From positions 31,520 to 95,519 of the forward strand of contig NZ_JAOANW010000018.1 of assembly GCF_026162365.1 (NCBI RefSeq): 64,000 bases of DNA, written 5' to 3'. The position numbers and the translations under genes were made by a program. The notes under the pieces are model-generated. The model saw only the letters and a program-made list of their open reading frames with translations. It did no database searches and had not been told where the DNA came from. Position 1 is the stretch's first letter; each line of letters begins with the position of its first letter. Of the stretch, positions 42,439-52,002 are shown one piece after another. Origin of the DNA: Nitratireductor luteus. GTDB lineage: Bacteria > Pseudomonadota > Alphaproteobacteria > Rhizobiales > Rhizobiaceae.

Positions 42439-43392
42439 TCATACCCATGATGCTCTCGGCGGGGCCGGCCGCATCGCGGTCCCGGAGCCGCTCAGGATCT
42501 TCAGAAACTCCCCGTAGAGCGCAAAATGCAGGCGTCCCTGAAGAAGCAGGGACTTGGCCTCAGAGCGGAGAAAATCACGGTAGTTCGTCCGCAGAAGGCG
42601 GCGATTGATCGTGCGCAACGCCTTACCGCGGGCGGTCACATCGGGTTCTATGAGCCGGTGAAAATAGGCGTTCGCGAGGCGTGAGCGGGAGAACTCGAAG
42701 GAACCCACGGCCTGCCGCCTGAACATGTTCAAGCCGTCATCCAGGCGAACGCCGAGCTGTGGGCTGTAGCAAACGCGGTCGGACGCACCCGCACACTGCA
42801 GGAGATAGTACATATCTTCCGAGGAGAACCTCAGACGCTCGTCAAAACGGATATGGCCGAGGGTTGCGACCTTGATGACGGTCGCAGAAAGATGGACCGG
42901 CCATGACGACAGGATGCTCTCGAAGAAATCGCCGGTAAAGGCCATGACCTTGCTGCCGGGCATTATAGGTTCGCCGCTCTCCGCCAGGCCTGTCTCCTTC
43001 AGCCGCGTCGTCTTTCCGCGCGGCCAGGTGTAGTCGGCGAAAAACAGGTCGAAGCCGGCATCCAGCCCCGAAACGGCTGTCGCGATGTGCTCAGGCTCCC
43101 AGCGATCGTCCGAATCGAGAAAGGCGGCATAGTCCGCCGATGACGGAACAGCATCAAGGGCTGTGTTGCGCGCCTTGCCGGGTCCGCCATTCGACTGGCG
43201 TATCACGGTGATCCGGTCGCGTTCGGTCATCGGCCGGGCGGCGATTTCCTCCACCGGCGAGAGCGGACTCGAATCGTCGACCACGATCACCTCGATGTCG
43301 TCGTAGGTCTGCGCGGCGATTGAATCGAGCGCCCGGCTCAAGATGCCCTTTTCCTGCTGATAGAAGGGAATGATGACGGCGACCCTGCTCAT
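42439..43392 (-). CDS. exoW: Family 2 glycosyltransferase, ExoW-like
   Basis: This 317-residue GT2 enzyme starts VAVIIPFYQQEKGILSRALD, then VIVVDDSSPLSPVEE, GGPGKARNTALDAV and DSDDRWEPEHIATA (DxD), closely related to the gene at 40432. By order (after the flippase, before exoV) it is the best candidate for exoW, a beta-1,3-glucosyltransferase of side-chain assembly in succinoglycan. It lies 25 bases after the flippase stop. Confidence 0.8.
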   Translation of the reverse strand: MSRVAVIIPFYQQEKGILSRALDSIAAQTYDDIEVIVVDDSSPLSPVEEIAARPMTERDRITVIRQSNGGPGKARNTALDAVPSSADYAAFLDSDDRWEPEHIATAVSGLDAGFDLFFADYTWPRGKTTRLKETGLAESGEPIMPGSKVMAFTGDFFESILSSWPVHLSATVIKVATLGHIRFDERLRFSSEDMYYLLQCAGASDRVCYSPQLGVRLDDGLNMFRRQAVGSFEFSRSRLANAYFHRLIEPDVTARGKALRTINRRLLRTNYRDFLRSEAKSLLLQGRLHFALYGEFLKILSGSGTAMRPAPPRASWV

Positions 43393-43417
43393 GTTTCTTC
43401 ACCCGATTGCTTTCTGT

Positions 43418-44929
43418 TCATCGTGCCCTCGCCGCTGAAAGAACTGTACCTCCGAGGTCGAGAATCCGCCGCGAGGCAAAAGCCAATAGCGCCATCACGT
43501 AGGTCGCCGCGCCGACCGCAACATCCGCAGCGATTCCGATGGCGGGAGCGAGTGTCCCCGTAAATTCCCTGGCCAGAAGAACGGCCGCGCCCATGACGAC
43601 GACGGCCGCCAGCGGAGCCGCGAACTGGCGCGCATAGGCTGCAAGGCGCATGTCGAGCAGTCGGAGTGTCATGGTGACGGCCACTGGCCAGACGAGATAG
43701 GTCTTGGCGACCATGGCGGCCAGCATCGCCGTGATGCCGTATTGTGCGAAGACGATGACGAGCGCCAGATTTAGAAGGCTCGAGACAAGCTGATAGTAGA
43801 ACCACCACTCCGCCTTGCCGCGGCTCTTGATGAGGGAAGATTGCAGGGTACCGATGCAGCTGATTATGCCCAGAGCGCAAAGAAGACGCAGCGGCTGCAG
43901 CGCTTCGATCCATTGATCGCCGAAAAGCAGCGGTATGGCCCGGTCGGCGACAAGGGCGATACCCGCAAAGATCGGGAAGGATACGACCGATGAAAGGAAC
44001 GTCGACACGAGGAATCCGTGCCTGACCTTGTCCGGCTGGTGCTGGACTTCGGAGAACATTGGATGCGAGACGGTCCCGAGCGCGCCCGACACGACGTCGT
44101 TGACCATCGAGAAGATGCGTCTGGAGAAATTGTAAAGACCAACGGGACGCACCCCAAGGACGAGGCCTATCAGCGCCTGGTCGGCGCGCGAGCCCAGAAA
44201 CTGAACGATTTCATTGCCGCAGGCGAAGAAGCCATAACGTGCAAGCTCCCGGAGCGCCTGCAGCCGAGGCAGGCCCGACGGCCGCCAGCCCGAGGTCCAG
44301 AAGGTTGTGACTGCCTTTACGAACGAAGCGGCGAGCTGCGCGAAGACCAGCGCCCAGAGGCCGTATCCTGCCAGCACGACGGCGATTGCGATGGCGGCGG
44401 AAATCAATGTCGCGATCAGCGTGCGCAACGCCACCAGATGGAACCGCATGGAACGCACGATCAGCGCATTGGGCACCACGCTTGCCAGTTCGAGGACCGT
44501 TTTCAGCGCGAAGATGGGTATCAGGATGCCGAGCATGCTCGAGCCGAACAATCTCGCAATCTCCTGCGAGCCGGCATACATGAGCGCTGCCACCAGGGCG
44601 GCAAAGGAAATGCACAACCAGAAGACCGTATCCAGGTGATCGGCACGCAGGCTTGCCCGCTGCACCAGCGCCTCACCAAAGCCCACGGGCCCGAGGGCCA
44701 CTGCCAGCATGGAGATCGTCACTGCGAGCGCGACGACGCCGAAATCTTCCGGAGAAAGCACGCGCGAGGTGATGAGGAAGACAGCGAAATTGACGGCGGC
44801 GGGGACCAGGAGGCTGACTGCGTACCAGAACACTCCACGGAACGCGACGGCGGAACGCCCGACCTTATGCTGATAGCGGGGAATCTCGTCCTTTCCGTTC
44901 GGTGCCGCGTCGGTCAGGCGCTGGTGCAT
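43418..44929 (-). CDS. exoT: Oligosaccharide flippase (Wzx/ExoT-like)
   Basis: This 503-residue protein has about 12-14 membrane helices in the MATE/PST pattern of polysaccharide flippases (FRGVFWYAVSLLVPAAVNF; LGVRPVGLYNFSRRIFSMVN). It would move the lipid-linked repeat unit across the inner membrane. It is the first gene of the exoT-W-V-(GT2) series, facing away from the divergent phosphatase gene. The assignment as ExoT rests on the gene order and family; sequence alone gives only the family. Confidence 0.8.
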   Translation of the reverse strand: MHQRLTDAAPNGKDEIPRYQHKVGRSAVAFRGVFWYAVSLLVPAAVNFAVFLITSRVLSPEDFGVVALAVTISMLAVALGPVGFGEALVQRASLRADHLDTVFWLCISFAALVAALMYAGSQEIARLFGSSMLGILIPIFALKTVLELASVVPNALIVRSMRFHLVALRTLIATLISAAIAIAVVLAGYGLWALVFAQLAASFVKAVTTFWTSGWRPSGLPRLQALRELARYGFFACGNEIVQFLGSRADQALIGLVLGVRPVGLYNFSRRIFSMVNDVVSGALGTVSHPMFSEVQHQPDKVRHGFLVSTFLSSVVSFPIFAGIALVADRAIPLLFGDQWIEALQPLRLLCALGIISCIGTLQSSLIKSRGKAEWWFYYQLVSSLLNLALVIVFAQYGITAMLAAMVAKTYLVWPVAVTMTLRLLDMRLAAYARQFAAPLAAVVVMGAAVLLAREFTGTLAPAIGIAADVAVGAATYVMALLAFASRRILDLGGTVLSAARAR

Positions 44930-44994
44930 GAGGCCTCCGACCGGTCGCCCTTTGAGCGCCCATGGGATAAGAGATCAACTTCCAGAGGGAGCCG

Positions 44995-45822
44995 ATGTTG
45001 ATGAAGAGACTTGCCGGCCTTTTTGGGTTGGGCAGCCGAGCCTCGCCCGAGCAGCGTCCGAGGCTGCGGCTGAATGAGCCGGACATGCCGATCTATGCAA
45101 TCGGCGATGTGCATGGCTGCCTCGAACAGCTCTTGGAGCTGGAGGCAAAGATCGCGCTGGATGCGGACGTGCTGCCCGGGCGGAAGCTGATCGTCATGCT
45201 GGGCGACTATGTCGACCGGGGCCCCGCCTCCTCGCAGGTGCTCGACCATCTCAATGAACAGCCGCCGGAAGGCTTTGAGCGCATCTGTCTTGCAGGCAAC
45301 CACGAGGCACTCATGCTCGCCTACCTCGAAGGGCGTTGTGATCTCTCGCAGTGGTTGGAATTCGGCGCTGACGCCACGCTGCTGTCCTACGGCATCGATC
45401 CCGTCCGCCTGTCGCAGGTATACGGCGAAACGAGCCAGATCGATGCGATCATCCGCAAGACGATACCGCGCGCGCATATAGCCTTCCTCCGGACCTTGCC
45501 GGTGCTGGTCGAGACGCCTGAACTGATCCTCGTGCATGCCGGATTCCGGCCGGACGTTCCGCTTGACCGCCAAACGGACGGCCAACTGGTCTCCATTCGT
45601 TCCGCCTTCTACGAGCGCGCGCATCTGCTCAAGCGGATTGTGATACATGGCCACACCCCGGTCTCGAAGCCGCGGCTCGAAGGAAGACGGCTCAACATCG
45701 ACACCGGCGCCTATTGCGGAGGGCCGCTTACGGCTGTGCGCATCTGGCGCGGCGCGGGCCGCCTTCTGCAAACCCATCCTTCGGCATCCCACGAGGATGC
45801 TCATCAGACGCGCTCCCCGTAA
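44995..45822 (+). CDS. Serine/threonine-type metallophosphatase (calcineurin-like)
   Basis: This 275-residue protein has the PPP metal-site motifs in order: YAIGDVHGCLEQL (GDxHG), MLGDYVDRGPAS (GDxxDRG), LAGNHEAL (GNHE) and late HGHTPVSKP (H near 219) of bacterial PrpA/ApaH-like phosphatases. An ATG at 44995 or 45001 is possible; GGGAG spacing fits the second slightly better. It lies between the exoT series and exoP, on the opposite strand from both, and its 3' end overlaps the exoP end by 19 bases. It could remove phosphate from proteins or small molecules in the exo pathway, but nothing in the sequence proves this. Confidence 0.82.
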   Translation: MLMKRLAGLFGLGSRASPEQRPRLRLNEPDMPIYAIGDVHGCLEQLLELEAKIALDADVLPGRKLIVMLGDYVDRGPASSQVLDHLNEQPPEGFERICLAGNHEALMLAYLEGRCDLSQWLEFGADATLLSYGIDPVRLSQVYGETSQIDAIIRKTIPRAHIAFLRTLPVLVETPELILVHAGFRPDVPLDRQTDGQLVSIRSAFYERAHLLKRIVIHGHTPVSKPRLEGRRLNIDTGAYCGGPLTAVRIWRGAGRLLQTHPSASHEDAHQTRSP

Positions 45823-48098
45823 TAGGCGGCATACCGGCCCAAGTAAGATTCCGCCCCGCCTGGCGCAGCGTAGCGTGCAAGCTTCTTCATATTGGCCTTG
45901 TTGAGGATCACTCCGATGGTCTTCGAGGCAATCCCGCGCTCCGACTCCAGTGTGGAACGCAGCAGCGCACGTGGGGTGACGCCCCACTCAGCCACGACGA
46001 TGAAGCCATCGGCCATCGGCTCGAATGCCTTGGCGTCGATCACCGGCCCCAGCGGCGGCAGGTCCACGACGATATAGGTGAACATCCGGCGCGCCTCCTC
46101 AATGAAACGCTGCATGCCCGGGCTCGAAAGCAGCTCGCTCGTATGCGCGAAATGCTTGCTGCTGGCCGGCAGAATGGCCAACTGCGTGCTGCGGTCGACA
46201 CGCACATAATTGGGCCAGTGCTTCTCGCCCATGATCGCCTCGACAAGCCCTCCATCTGGTTTTCCCGAAATCCCGCGGCTCAGGCCGCGATTGCGCAAGT
46301 CGCCGTCAATCAGCAACGTCTTGACCCCGCTAGCAGCGGCGAGGCAGGCGAAGTTTGCCGCGACTGTGGTCTTACCCTCATCCGGGAGGACCGAGACAAA
46401 GCCGATCACCTTGCTGCTCGTTCCCTGCAGCAGAAGATCGGCCGAAAGCCGCGCATTGCGCATGGTTTCGGCGAAGGACGATCCGGGCGCATCCTTGGTG
46501 ACGCGCAGCATGTTCGACGAAAGGGCGATTGCCTTGTCGTTCGATGACTTGCCCTCGTGGGGTTTTCTTCCCGCAGCTTGCGCCGGTTGTTCAAGTCGCG
46601 GGAGATACCCAAGAAATTTGAGGCCCAGGGCTGCCTTGACGTCTTCGCCGGTGCGGAAGAAGCGCTCCCGGAATTCCTGCAAGGCGGCCGTACCGCCGCC
46701 AGCAAACAGCCCCAGAACAAGCGACAGGGCGAGCACCATGGTCTTTTTTGGACTGGAAGGTCCGACCGGGTTTTCGGCTTCGGAGATCACGCGTGCCTTG
46801 GCGATCGGCAGCGAGCGCTGCTGCGACGCCTCCTCGTAGCGTGCCAGATAAGTCTGGTAGAGGTTCGCGAGGGTCGTGGACCTCTGCTCAAGCTCGCGCA
46901 ATTTGACCAGGGCCCTGCCTGTCACCGAGCTTTCGTCGGCCATGGTCCCAACATTGCCGCGCAGCGATTCCTCGCGGGCACGAGCCACTGTGTATTCGTT
47001 GCGGTAGGATTCGGTGAGCTGTTCGAGTTCGCGGAATATCTGCCGCTCCAGCTCGGACACTTCCCGGCGCAGATTGACGGCCTGGGGATGATCCTCGCCA
47101 AAGCGCTCCTCGATGTCTTTGGCACGGCTGCTGATCGTAAGGTAGCGCGACTTCAGCTCGTTGATGAGTTCGCTGTTCGGTTGATCCGGCGGGATCGCGG
47201 CGTTGCGGACCGCATTCTCGCCACCGCGCTCAATAATGGACTTGTATTGCTCGTAACGGGCGCGGGCATTTGCGGTCTCGGCCCGCGCTAGGATGAGCTG
47301 GCTGTTCAAATCGGATAATTGCTGTTCCGAAATCAGCTCGCCACTGGTCGCCGTCAGCCCGTTTTCGGCCCGGTATCTCTCGACTTCGAGCGCGGCGGCC
47401 TGTGAGCTTTGCTGCAATTCATCAAGCCGCCCCTGCAGCCATACCATCGCGCGTTGGGTGGCGTCGAAGTTGGCTTCGAGCTGATCGGAGAGATAGGCAT
47501 CCGCATACGCCCGCGTGATCGATCCGGCGAGTAACGGGTCGTTGGATCTGAACGATACTTCGAGAACGAAACTGCGCCCGACCCGTTCGGCGGACATCCC
47601 CTGCTGGAGAAGTGCGGTGGCCTTGCCGATGGCTGCCTCCTCACTCTGCTGCGGCCTGAATGGCCCGAAAACGCTCAGCGCGGCTTTCACCCTGGACTTC
47701 AGCCACGCCACCGGAGCCTGAGGCGGGTTGAGGAAGGCCTCGTTCTCGTGCAGGCCCTCGGCAAGGACGACGGTGCGGGCAAGGCGCGCGGATTTGAGGA
47801 TCTCCACTTCGCTCAGGATCATGGAATCGATCCGGATGCTGCTTGATACCGGCGGCTCCTCCTGCGTGAACTTCGCCAGTTGCTCATCGATCAGAATGCG
47901 GGTAGCGGCCGTGTAGACGGGCGGGGTGACGATAAGATAGGCCGCCCCAAGCGCCAGCCCGAGCGCAACGAACAGCGCGATGAGCCAAGCGCGCCGCCAC
48001 AAGGCGGCGAGCAGGGCTTCCAGGTCGATGAACTTCTCCGTCGGTTCATCTCGCCGAAACAGATTGCTGTCCAATTGCCGTCTTCTCTGATCCATCAA
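45804..48098 (-). CDS. exoP: Exopolysaccharide polymerisation/export BY-kinase (ExoP-like)
   Basis: This 764-residue protein has an N-terminal Wzz domain with two membrane helices (about residues 32-52 and 460-480) around a large periplasmic coiled-coil part, then a cytoplasmic BY-kinase domain with Walker A SVLPDEGKTTVA (about 571-582), Walker A' TLLIDGDLRNRG and a C-terminal tyrosine cluster SYLGRYAAYYGERV. It controls chain length and export with ExoQ and ExoF. It follows the exoN-like galU gene, as in S. meliloti. Its end overlaps the phosphatase gene on the other strand. Confidence 0.9.
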   Translation of the reverse strand: MMDQRRRQLDSNLFRRDEPTEKFIDLEALLAALWRRAWLIALFVALGLALGAAYLIVTPPVYTAATRILIDEQLAKFTQEEPPVSSSIRIDSMILSEVEILKSARLARTVVLAEGLHENEAFLNPPQAPVAWLKSRVKAALSVFGPFRPQQSEEAAIGKATALLQQGMSAERVGRSFVLEVSFRSNDPLLAGSITRAYADAYLSDQLEANFDATQRAMVWLQGRLDELQQSSQAAALEVERYRAENGLTATSGELISEQQLSDLNSQLILARAETANARARYEQYKSIIERGGENAVRNAAIPPDQPNSELINELKSRYLTISSRAKDIEERFGEDHPQAVNLRREVSELERQIFRELEQLTESYRNEYTVARAREESLRGNVGTMADESSVTGRALVKLRELEQRSTTLANLYQTYLARYEEASQQRSLPIAKARVISEAENPVGPSSPKKTMVLALSLVLGLFAGGGTAALQEFRERFFRTGEDVKAALGLKFLGYLPRLEQPAQAAGRKPHEGKSSNDKAIALSSNMLRVTKDAPGSSFAETMRNARLSADLLLQGTSSKVIGFVSVLPDEGKTTVAANFACLAAASGVKTLLIDGDLRNRGLSRGISGKPDGGLVEAIMGEKHWPNYVRVDRSTQLAILPASSKHFAHTSELLSSPGMQRFIEEARRMFTYIVVDLPPLGPVIDAKAFEPMADGFIVVAEWGVTPRALLRSTLESERGIASKTIGVILNKANMKKLARYAAPGGAESYLGRYAAYYGERV

Positions 48099-48144
48099 GC
48101 ACCCGCTTTGCGCTGCTCAGCGGCTCGCCACCGAGATGCGGTGT

Positions 48145-49041
48145 TCAAGCCGCGTTGCTGCGGATTTCCTTTGCCATCACCATTTCGGTGATCGGTTCGA
48201 GCACGAGATCGCGAATGTCCGCGCGGGCCAGTGCGAAAGCCACGTTTGCCTGGATGAAACCATCCTTCGAACCGCAATCGAACATCCGGCCGTCGAAAGG
48301 CGCGGCGTAGAACTTCTGCACCTCCATCAGGCGGTGCATCGCGTCGGTGAGCTGGATTTCGTTGCCTGCGCCCCGCTGCTGGTTGCCCAGGAGCGCGAAG
48401 ATTTCCGGCTGAAGGATGTAGCGGCCGTTGATGTAGCTGTTGGATGGTGCGACTGCCGGCTCCGGCTTCTCCACCATTTCGGTGACCTCGAACCCGGTCC
48501 CGACGGCCCTTCCTTTGCCGACGATGCCATATTTATGAGTCTGGGCAGGATCGCATTCCTCGACCGAAATCACATTGCCTCCGGTCTCTGCGTAGAGATC
48601 CATCGCGCCGGCGAGGCATCCTCGTCGCCCGTGGGAAACCATGTCGGGCAGCAGGACGGCGAACGGCTCGTGGCCCACCAGATCGCGCGCGCACCAGACT
48701 GCGTGCCCCAGCCCGTCGGGCGATTGCTGTCGCGTAAGGCTCACGGCGCCTGGAGGCAGCTGCAGCTTATCGAGCTCGGCAAGCTGTTTCGATTTGCCGG
48801 CCCTCCTCAGCGTATCGTTGAGTTCGGGCTGGATATCGAAATAGTCCTCGATGGCCTCCTTGTTGCGTCCGGTGACAAAGATGATGTGATCGATGCCAGC
48901 TTCCAGCGCTTCGTCGACTGCATACTGGATGACCGGACGGTCGACGATTGTGAGCATCTCCTTCGGCATGGATTTAGTCGCCGGCAGGAACCGCGTGCCC
49001 AATCCCGCCACAGGGATCACCGCTTTTCTTACTTTCCGCAT
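48145..49041 (-). CDS. exoN: UTP-glucose-1-phosphate uridylyltransferase (ExoN/GalU)
   Basis: This 298-residue nucleotidyltransferase has the N-terminal [19 protein letters not shown] signature (about residues 13-31) of GalU-type enzymes. It makes UDP-glucose from UTP and glucose-1-phosphate, the donor for exopolysaccharide synthesis. It lies between exoP and exoO, the place of exoN in S. meliloti. The catalytic-type motif VEKPEPA near 167 is present. A general GalU role cannot be excluded. Confidence 0.9.
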   Translation of the reverse strand: MRKVRKAVIPVAGLGTRFLPATKSMPKEMLTIVDRPVIQYAVDEALEAGIDHIIFVTGRNKEAIEDYFDIQPELNDTLRRAGKSKQLAELDKLQLPPGAVSLTRQQSPDGLGHAVWCARDLVGHEPFAVLLPDMVSHGRRGCLAGAMDLYAETGGNVISVEECDPAQTHKYGIVGKGRAVGTGFEVTEMVEKPEPAVAPSNSYINGRYILQPEIFALLGNQQRGAGNEIQLTDAMHRLMEVQKFYAAPFDGRMFDCGSKDGFIQANVAFALARADIRDLVLEPITEMVMAKEIRSNAA

Positions 49042-49098
49042 TGGGTCTTCTCTCCGTTGACGTTGGAATTCCCCGTGCCCATGGATGTTGCCCCCGGT

Positions 49099-50025
49099 TC
49101 AGTGCGCCATCATCCGGCGCAGCCTTGCGCTGATTGGCATGCGCAGGTGACGTAGCGCCGCGGGATCGCGAACGGCGGCCCGTGCCGCTTTCAAAAGTGC
49201 CTTTTCCTTCAAGTGCTGAACGACCGAGAGGAAGGATTGGGCCTGCCGAAGGCTGCGGCGGCGCGCCCACAGTGCCTGACGTGCCGCCGGATCGAGGTCA
49301 TGCTCCCGTTCGAAGCCGGCATCGGCGGCGAGCATGGCCGCTACATGCCGCGCGTCGAGAACGCGGGAAATGGAACCGTTCCGAACGTTGTAGAGATAGC
49401 CCGGCTGCGGCTCGACCGTACAGAGCGCACCCTTGGCGAGTGCCGCCGCCAGGAACAGAAAGTCCTCACCGATGCGCAGATCCTCGTCGTAACGAAGGGC
49501 ATGCGCCTCCACGAAGGCGCGTTCGAAGAGCGGTTTCATATAGCCGAAATTGTATTTCGTTTCGAAGATCCGGTTTGAGCGGATGAAGCCGGCGAGCGTG
49601 AGGTGTCCGAGTTTCTCCAGGTGTCGCACGGAAAACATTGTTTTGCGGCACTCTTCCGGCCCTGCCACGAAAAGATTGTCGACCACGATCTGAGCGCTTT
49701 CGCGCTTCGCCCGATCAACCAGGCGGGCAAGCCTGTCGGGCTGCATCGCATCATCGGAATCCAGGACGGCGATCCAGCGCCCCCGTGCCTGCTCGAAACC
49801 GGCATTGCGCGCACCGCCAGGGCCTCGATTCTGGGCAAGCTCGACGAGCCTGACCGTCTGCTTGGAAAACGCACGTGCGATTGCGGCCGTGCTGTCGCGG
49901 GACGCGTCATCCACGACGATCACTTCGACGGCGATGCTCCGCTGATCGAGCGCACTGCGGATCGCCTCGGCAAGCGTTGCTTCGGCATTGAATGCGGCTA
50001 TGACGACGCTCACCTCAGGCTGCAT
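49099..50025 (-). CDS. exoO: Family 2 glycosyltransferase (ExoO-like)
   Basis: This 308-residue GT2 enzyme has VSVVIAAFNAEATLAEAIRS, VDDASRDSTAAIARAF, NRGPGGARNAGFEQARG and DSDDAMQPDRLARL (DxD). Its place between the exoN- and exoM-like genes fits ExoO, a beta-1,6-glucosyltransferase of succinoglycan. The ATG at 50025 follows GGAG by seven bases and overlaps the preceding gene's end by 11 bases; an in-frame ATG at 50058 is possible but has no ribosome site. Confidence 0.83.
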   Translation of the reverse strand: MQPEVSVVIAAFNAEATLAEAIRSALDQRSIAVEVIVVDDASRDSTAAIARAFSKQTVRLVELAQNRGPGGARNAGFEQARGRWIAVLDSDDAMQPDRLARLVDRAKRESAQIVVDNLFVAGPEECRKTMFSVRHLEKLGHLTLAGFIRSNRIFETKYNFGYMKPLFERAFVEAHALRYDEDLRIGEDFLFLAAALAKGALCTVEPQPGYLYNVRNGSISRVLDARHVAAMLAADAGFEREHDLDPAARQALWARRRSLRQAQSFLSVVQHLKEKALLKAARAAVRDPAALRHLRMPISARLRRMMAH

Positions 50026-50977
50026 TGCGTTGCTCCGCTGCTGCCGGAACGCTGCCATACTGGCTAATCTCCCGGAGCCCGAACAGGCCGGCTATGACGC
50101 CGACATGCATGATGCCGCGCAGGATCGATGGGTTCCGCCGAGCCGGAAACGGACAAAGGACGGCGGCGGCGGCAAAGCTATACCCGGCCTTCAGGCCTGC
50201 CAGACCTGCACGGGAGGCCAACTTTCGTCCCGACGATCTCTCGGCCAGAAGCCGCCCATGGGTCTGACCCATGCGAAAGCGGCGTTTGGCCAGCCAGGAC
50301 AACCGTGCGCGGGCCTGCGGCACGATCTCCTCGACCCAGGCTTCGGGCGCATAGGCGATCAAGCCGCCGGCCTCGTGCAGCCGCGTGAAGAAATCCGTGT
50401 CCTCGCCGCCAGAGCGCCCCAGTGACAGGTCGAAGCGCCGGCCCTCCACGATCGGCGAAGAAGACTTCAAAAGGACATTGCACGTATAGCCCGTGGGGAT
50501 TTCGCCGTTCACCCAGACGGGAAATGTCGAATGGCTGTCCGCCCGCGGCATCCAGCCCGGCGCGCCGGGATGGTAGATGGCTCTGACCGGGCCGAGCACC
50601 GCATCCGCGCCCGTTGCCAGCGCCGTTTCCAGAAGATGCCTCAGCCATGAGCGCGTGACGGTCTCGTCGTCATCGACAAAGGCCAGGAAGTCTCCCCTGC
50701 CCGCATCGAGACAGGCATTGCGGGCGATGGAAATATTTCGCGCCGGCGCATGGAGATAGGTCAGCTCATGCTGGAAATTGCCCGCTACCATGTCGACGAT
50801 GCTGCGCGCGCTCGGCTCCACATCATTATCCGCCACGATCACCCGCAACCGCGCGCCGGGCGGCACTTCGAGCGCCGCAATGGTCGCCAGCGCGTCCGCT
50901 AGCGCAGGCCGGCGAAACGTGCAGACGCAGATGTCGATGAGCCGCGACGAAGGCGGCGTGGCGGATGCGGTACTCAT
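50015..50977 (-). CDS. exoM: Family 2 glycosyltransferase (ExoM-like)
   Basis: This 320-residue enzyme starts with IDICVCTFRRPALADALATI, the start typical of ExoM, then VADNDVEPS, NISIARNACLDAGRGDFLAF and VDDDE (DxD). A C-terminal hydrophobic part suggests membrane association. ExoM is a beta-1,4-glucosyltransferase of succinoglycan assembly. The gene overlaps exoA by four bases and exoO by about 11, in the same order as in S. meliloti. Confidence 0.85.
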   Translation of the reverse strand: MSTASATPPSSRLIDICVCTFRRPALADALATIAALEVPPGARLRVIVADNDVEPSARSIVDMVAGNFQHELTYLHAPARNISIARNACLDAGRGDFLAFVDDDETVTRSWLRHLLETALATGADAVLGPVRAIYHPGAPGWMPRADSHSTFPVWVNGEIPTGYTCNVLLKSSSPIVEGRRFDLSLGRSGGEDTDFFTRLHEAGGLIAYAPEAWVEEIVPQARARLSWLAKRRFRMGQTHGRLLAERSSGRKLASRAGLAGLKAGYSFAAAAVLCPFPARRNPSILRGIMHVGVIAGLFGLREISQYGSVPAAAEQRNAA

Positions 50978-52002
50978 GGCGACCGCTTCCCTCGCCTGCG
51001 GGGATTAAGCATCTGCAGCCAGAAACCGACGGACCAAGCGAAATGCATGACCATGATAGCAATGCTGGCAAGAAACGCCCGCGGATCGCGATGCCCGATG
51101 CCGAGCACCACGCCGTAGCCGAGGCAGATCACGACCCACAGAGAAAACGGTACGGCCGCCCACCAGCGGAACAGGGCAAGCAATGCGCCGGCGGCGAGGG
51201 GCAGGATCATGGCCGGCAGGGTCTGCCGCAGCTTCGGCATGGCGCGGTGCTTGAGGATGTTGCGGGCGCGTCCCTGCCCGTAGTTCAGATATTGGCGGAA
51301 AAGGCCGGTAACCGTATCGCGCGGGTAGTAGATCATCCGGGTCTTGCCGGTCAGCCAGATACGGTAGCCGGCCGTGCGCAGGCGGTGATCCAGTTCGGCA
51401 TCTTCATTGTGGCCGAAGGTCTCGTCATAGCCGCCGACGGCGCGGAAGGGCTCGATGCGCATAAGCGCGTGATGGCCGTGGTCGACCCACTGTCCTTTCG
51501 CTCCTTCGCGGTGCTTCGACCCGCCATTCCCGAGCTTGGAGTTCTGCGCCATCGCTGCTGCCCGCTGGAACAGGCTGCGGCCCTCGGTGATCATCGAGAC
51601 GACGACCGAATCGGCCCCCGTCGCTGCGGCCTCCTCGATCAGACGATCGCAAAAATCGTCCGGATAGTCGGCATGGGCATCGACGCGGATCACGCAGTCG
51701 ACAGCATCACCAAGTTCCCGAACGGCAAGGTTGATGGCTGCGCCCTGGAGCTTTCGCCGGTTGCGGAGAATGACGACACGCGGATTTTCCCTGGCGATGC
51801 GGGCGAGGATGTCGAGCGTGCCGTCGGTGCTGCCGCCATCGGCGACGATAATCCTCATATCCTGCCGGATCGCCGCGCCGTCCAATCTCTCGATGAGGCG
51901 CCCGATATGTGCTGCTTCGTTCAAGCAAGGGATGACCACCATGGCGCGAAGCCGCGTGGCAGGCTCGGCTTTGCTTACTATTATCGGTGCTTCACAATTC
52001 AT
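50974..52002 (-). CDS. exoA: Family 2 glycosyltransferase with membrane helices (ExoA-like)
   Basis: This 342-residue enzyme has the GT2 core (VVIPCLNEAAHIGRLIERL, VADGGSTDGTLDILARIA, RVDAHADYPDDFC) and C-terminal membrane helices (LPAMILPLAAGALLALF and following), as in ExoA, the beta-1,3-glucosyltransferase that adds the first glucose after galactose. GGAGG before the ATG at 52002 sets the start. It overlaps the exoL-like stop and the exoM start by four bases on each side. Confidence 0.85.
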   Translation of the reverse strand: MNCEAPIIVSKAEPATRLRAMVVIPCLNEAAHIGRLIERLDGAAIRQDMRIIVADGGSTDGTLDILARIARENPRVVILRNRRKLQGAAINLAVRELGDAVDCVIRVDAHADYPDDFCDRLIEEAAATGADSVVVSMITEGRSLFQRAAAMAQNSKLGNGGSKHREGAKGQWVDHGHHALMRIEPFRAVGGYDETFGHNEDAELDHRLRTAGYRIWLTGKTRMIYYPRDTVTGLFRQYLNYGQGRARNILKHRAMPKLRQTLPAMILPLAAGALLALFRWWAAVPFSLWVVICLGYGVVLGIGHRDPRAFLASIAIMVMHFAWSVGFWLQMLNPRRRGKRSP

